Positions 63,451-64,000 of a stretch of DNA of 64,000 nt are shown here, piece by piece. The notes below the pieces were generated by a model that did not search any database, had not been told where the DNA came from, and was given only the letters and a program-made list of their open reading frames with translations. Source of the stretch: Oxyruncus cristatus (lineage: Eukaryota > Chordata > Aves > Passeriformes > Cotingidae); contig VXAY01006167.1 of assembly GCA_013399855.1 (NCBI GenBank), positions 248,001 through 312,000 on the forward strand, in the 5' to 3' direction. The translations under genes were made by a program, and so were the position numbers. How positions within the stretch are numbered: the stretch's first letter is position 1; each line of letters opens with the position of its first letter.

Positions 63451-64000
63451 TTTGCAAAATTAGCATCACCAGCCTCCAACTGGAATCCAGTCCTTAAGGG
63501 ACAAAATACTGCAGTCATAGTTAGGATGACTCTAGGTACATGCCATATCCACCATGTCCTAGGGTTTAAACATGGTTGTCTGGGTGAGTTTTTGATACCC
63601 CATAATGACATTATAATGTCAGATACCTGCTCAGCAGCTAAACGCATGGAAAAGAATGTGATTACTCTCTGCAAATCTACCAAGAAGGAAGTATATGAGG
63701 GAGGAACGAAGAATGTAAAGACAGTGTTGGCACAGCAATAGGGAGAAGTCAGCCAGAAATATGTTTAGATATTGCAAAAAAAAGGTCAGAAGCTTCAGGG
63801 AAAAAAGTCACCCTGGGGTAGATATTGCATAAGTATAACAATGGAAAAAATCCTTTCCTCATTTTTAACATGGCTGATACTAAGCATGATACAATGCAGT
63901 TACTTGTTGCAGGAAAGGACAAGCCTGGGAAGGTCCCTCTAGTCCTGTCAAAATTTGTAAACATAGATGGACAGACATAGATACAGTTTGGTTATATTTA

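Larger units (their letters stand above)
61551..64000. other. Unique non-coding sequence
   Basis: No mobile element or recognised gene. A 39-nt exon-like segment with very good splice sites lies at 62116-62154. An AATA-type microsatellite lies at 63429-63450. Confidence 0.5.

Overview
This window looks like vertebrate nuclear DNA, most likely from a bird. The main evidence is four CR1 non-LTR retrotransposon copies, two on each strand. They carry the degenerate C-terminal reverse-transcriptase reading frame and the typical CR1 3' end (TTGGACTAGATGAT...CCTTCCAACC...ATTCTGTG, in degraded form). CR1 also occurs in crocodilians and turtles, so 'bird' is an inference. The rest is AT-rich by eye and CpG-poor, with simple repeats, poly(T)/poly(A) tracts and one assembly gap. 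That is the texture of a long intron or an intergenic stretch.

I recognise no host protein-coding gene. The longest open frames (about 185 codons at 49088-49645 on + and 157 codons at 56305-56778 on -) are near what chance gives in 128 kb of six-frame sequence. None matches a family I know except the CR1 fragments. There is no tRNA, rRNA or CRISPR array, and nothing bacterial.

Layout: 1-4.1 kb is unique sequence with a palindrome resembling TCF/LEF sites. 4.1-12.9 kb is unique sequence with a run of minus-strand exon-like segments between 4082 and 8157 and a short hairpin at 7600-7641. 12.9-18.3 kb has a TTTC microsatellite, G-rich tracts and a TATA/AP-1 promoter-like spot near 17.45 kb. 18.3-25.6 kb is unique, AT-rich sequence. 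25.67-26.55 kb is a minus-oriented CR1. 28.64-28.90 kb is a plus-oriented CR1 3' end. 29-40 kb is unique, with a phase-compatible chain of minus-strand exon-like segments ending in a stop at 32040 and a CpG-enriched patch at 39.2-39.66 kb. 40713-40779 is a gap of 67 Ns beside poly(T). 41-54.6 kb is unique, with a CpG/bZIP-motif cluster at 42.8 kb and two copies of a 54-bp repeat. 54.67-54.80 kb is a plus-oriented CR1 3' end. 59.3-61.55 kb is a long (about 2.2 kb) decayed minus-oriented CR1. 61.6-64 kb is unique, with a 39-nt exon-like segment at 62116-62154.

Nothing in the window acts together as a recognisable pathway. The CR1 copies are dead. The exon-like segments and regulatory motifs are hypotheses for RNA-seq and cross-species conservation to test, and pseudoexons of this quality are common in vertebrate introns.
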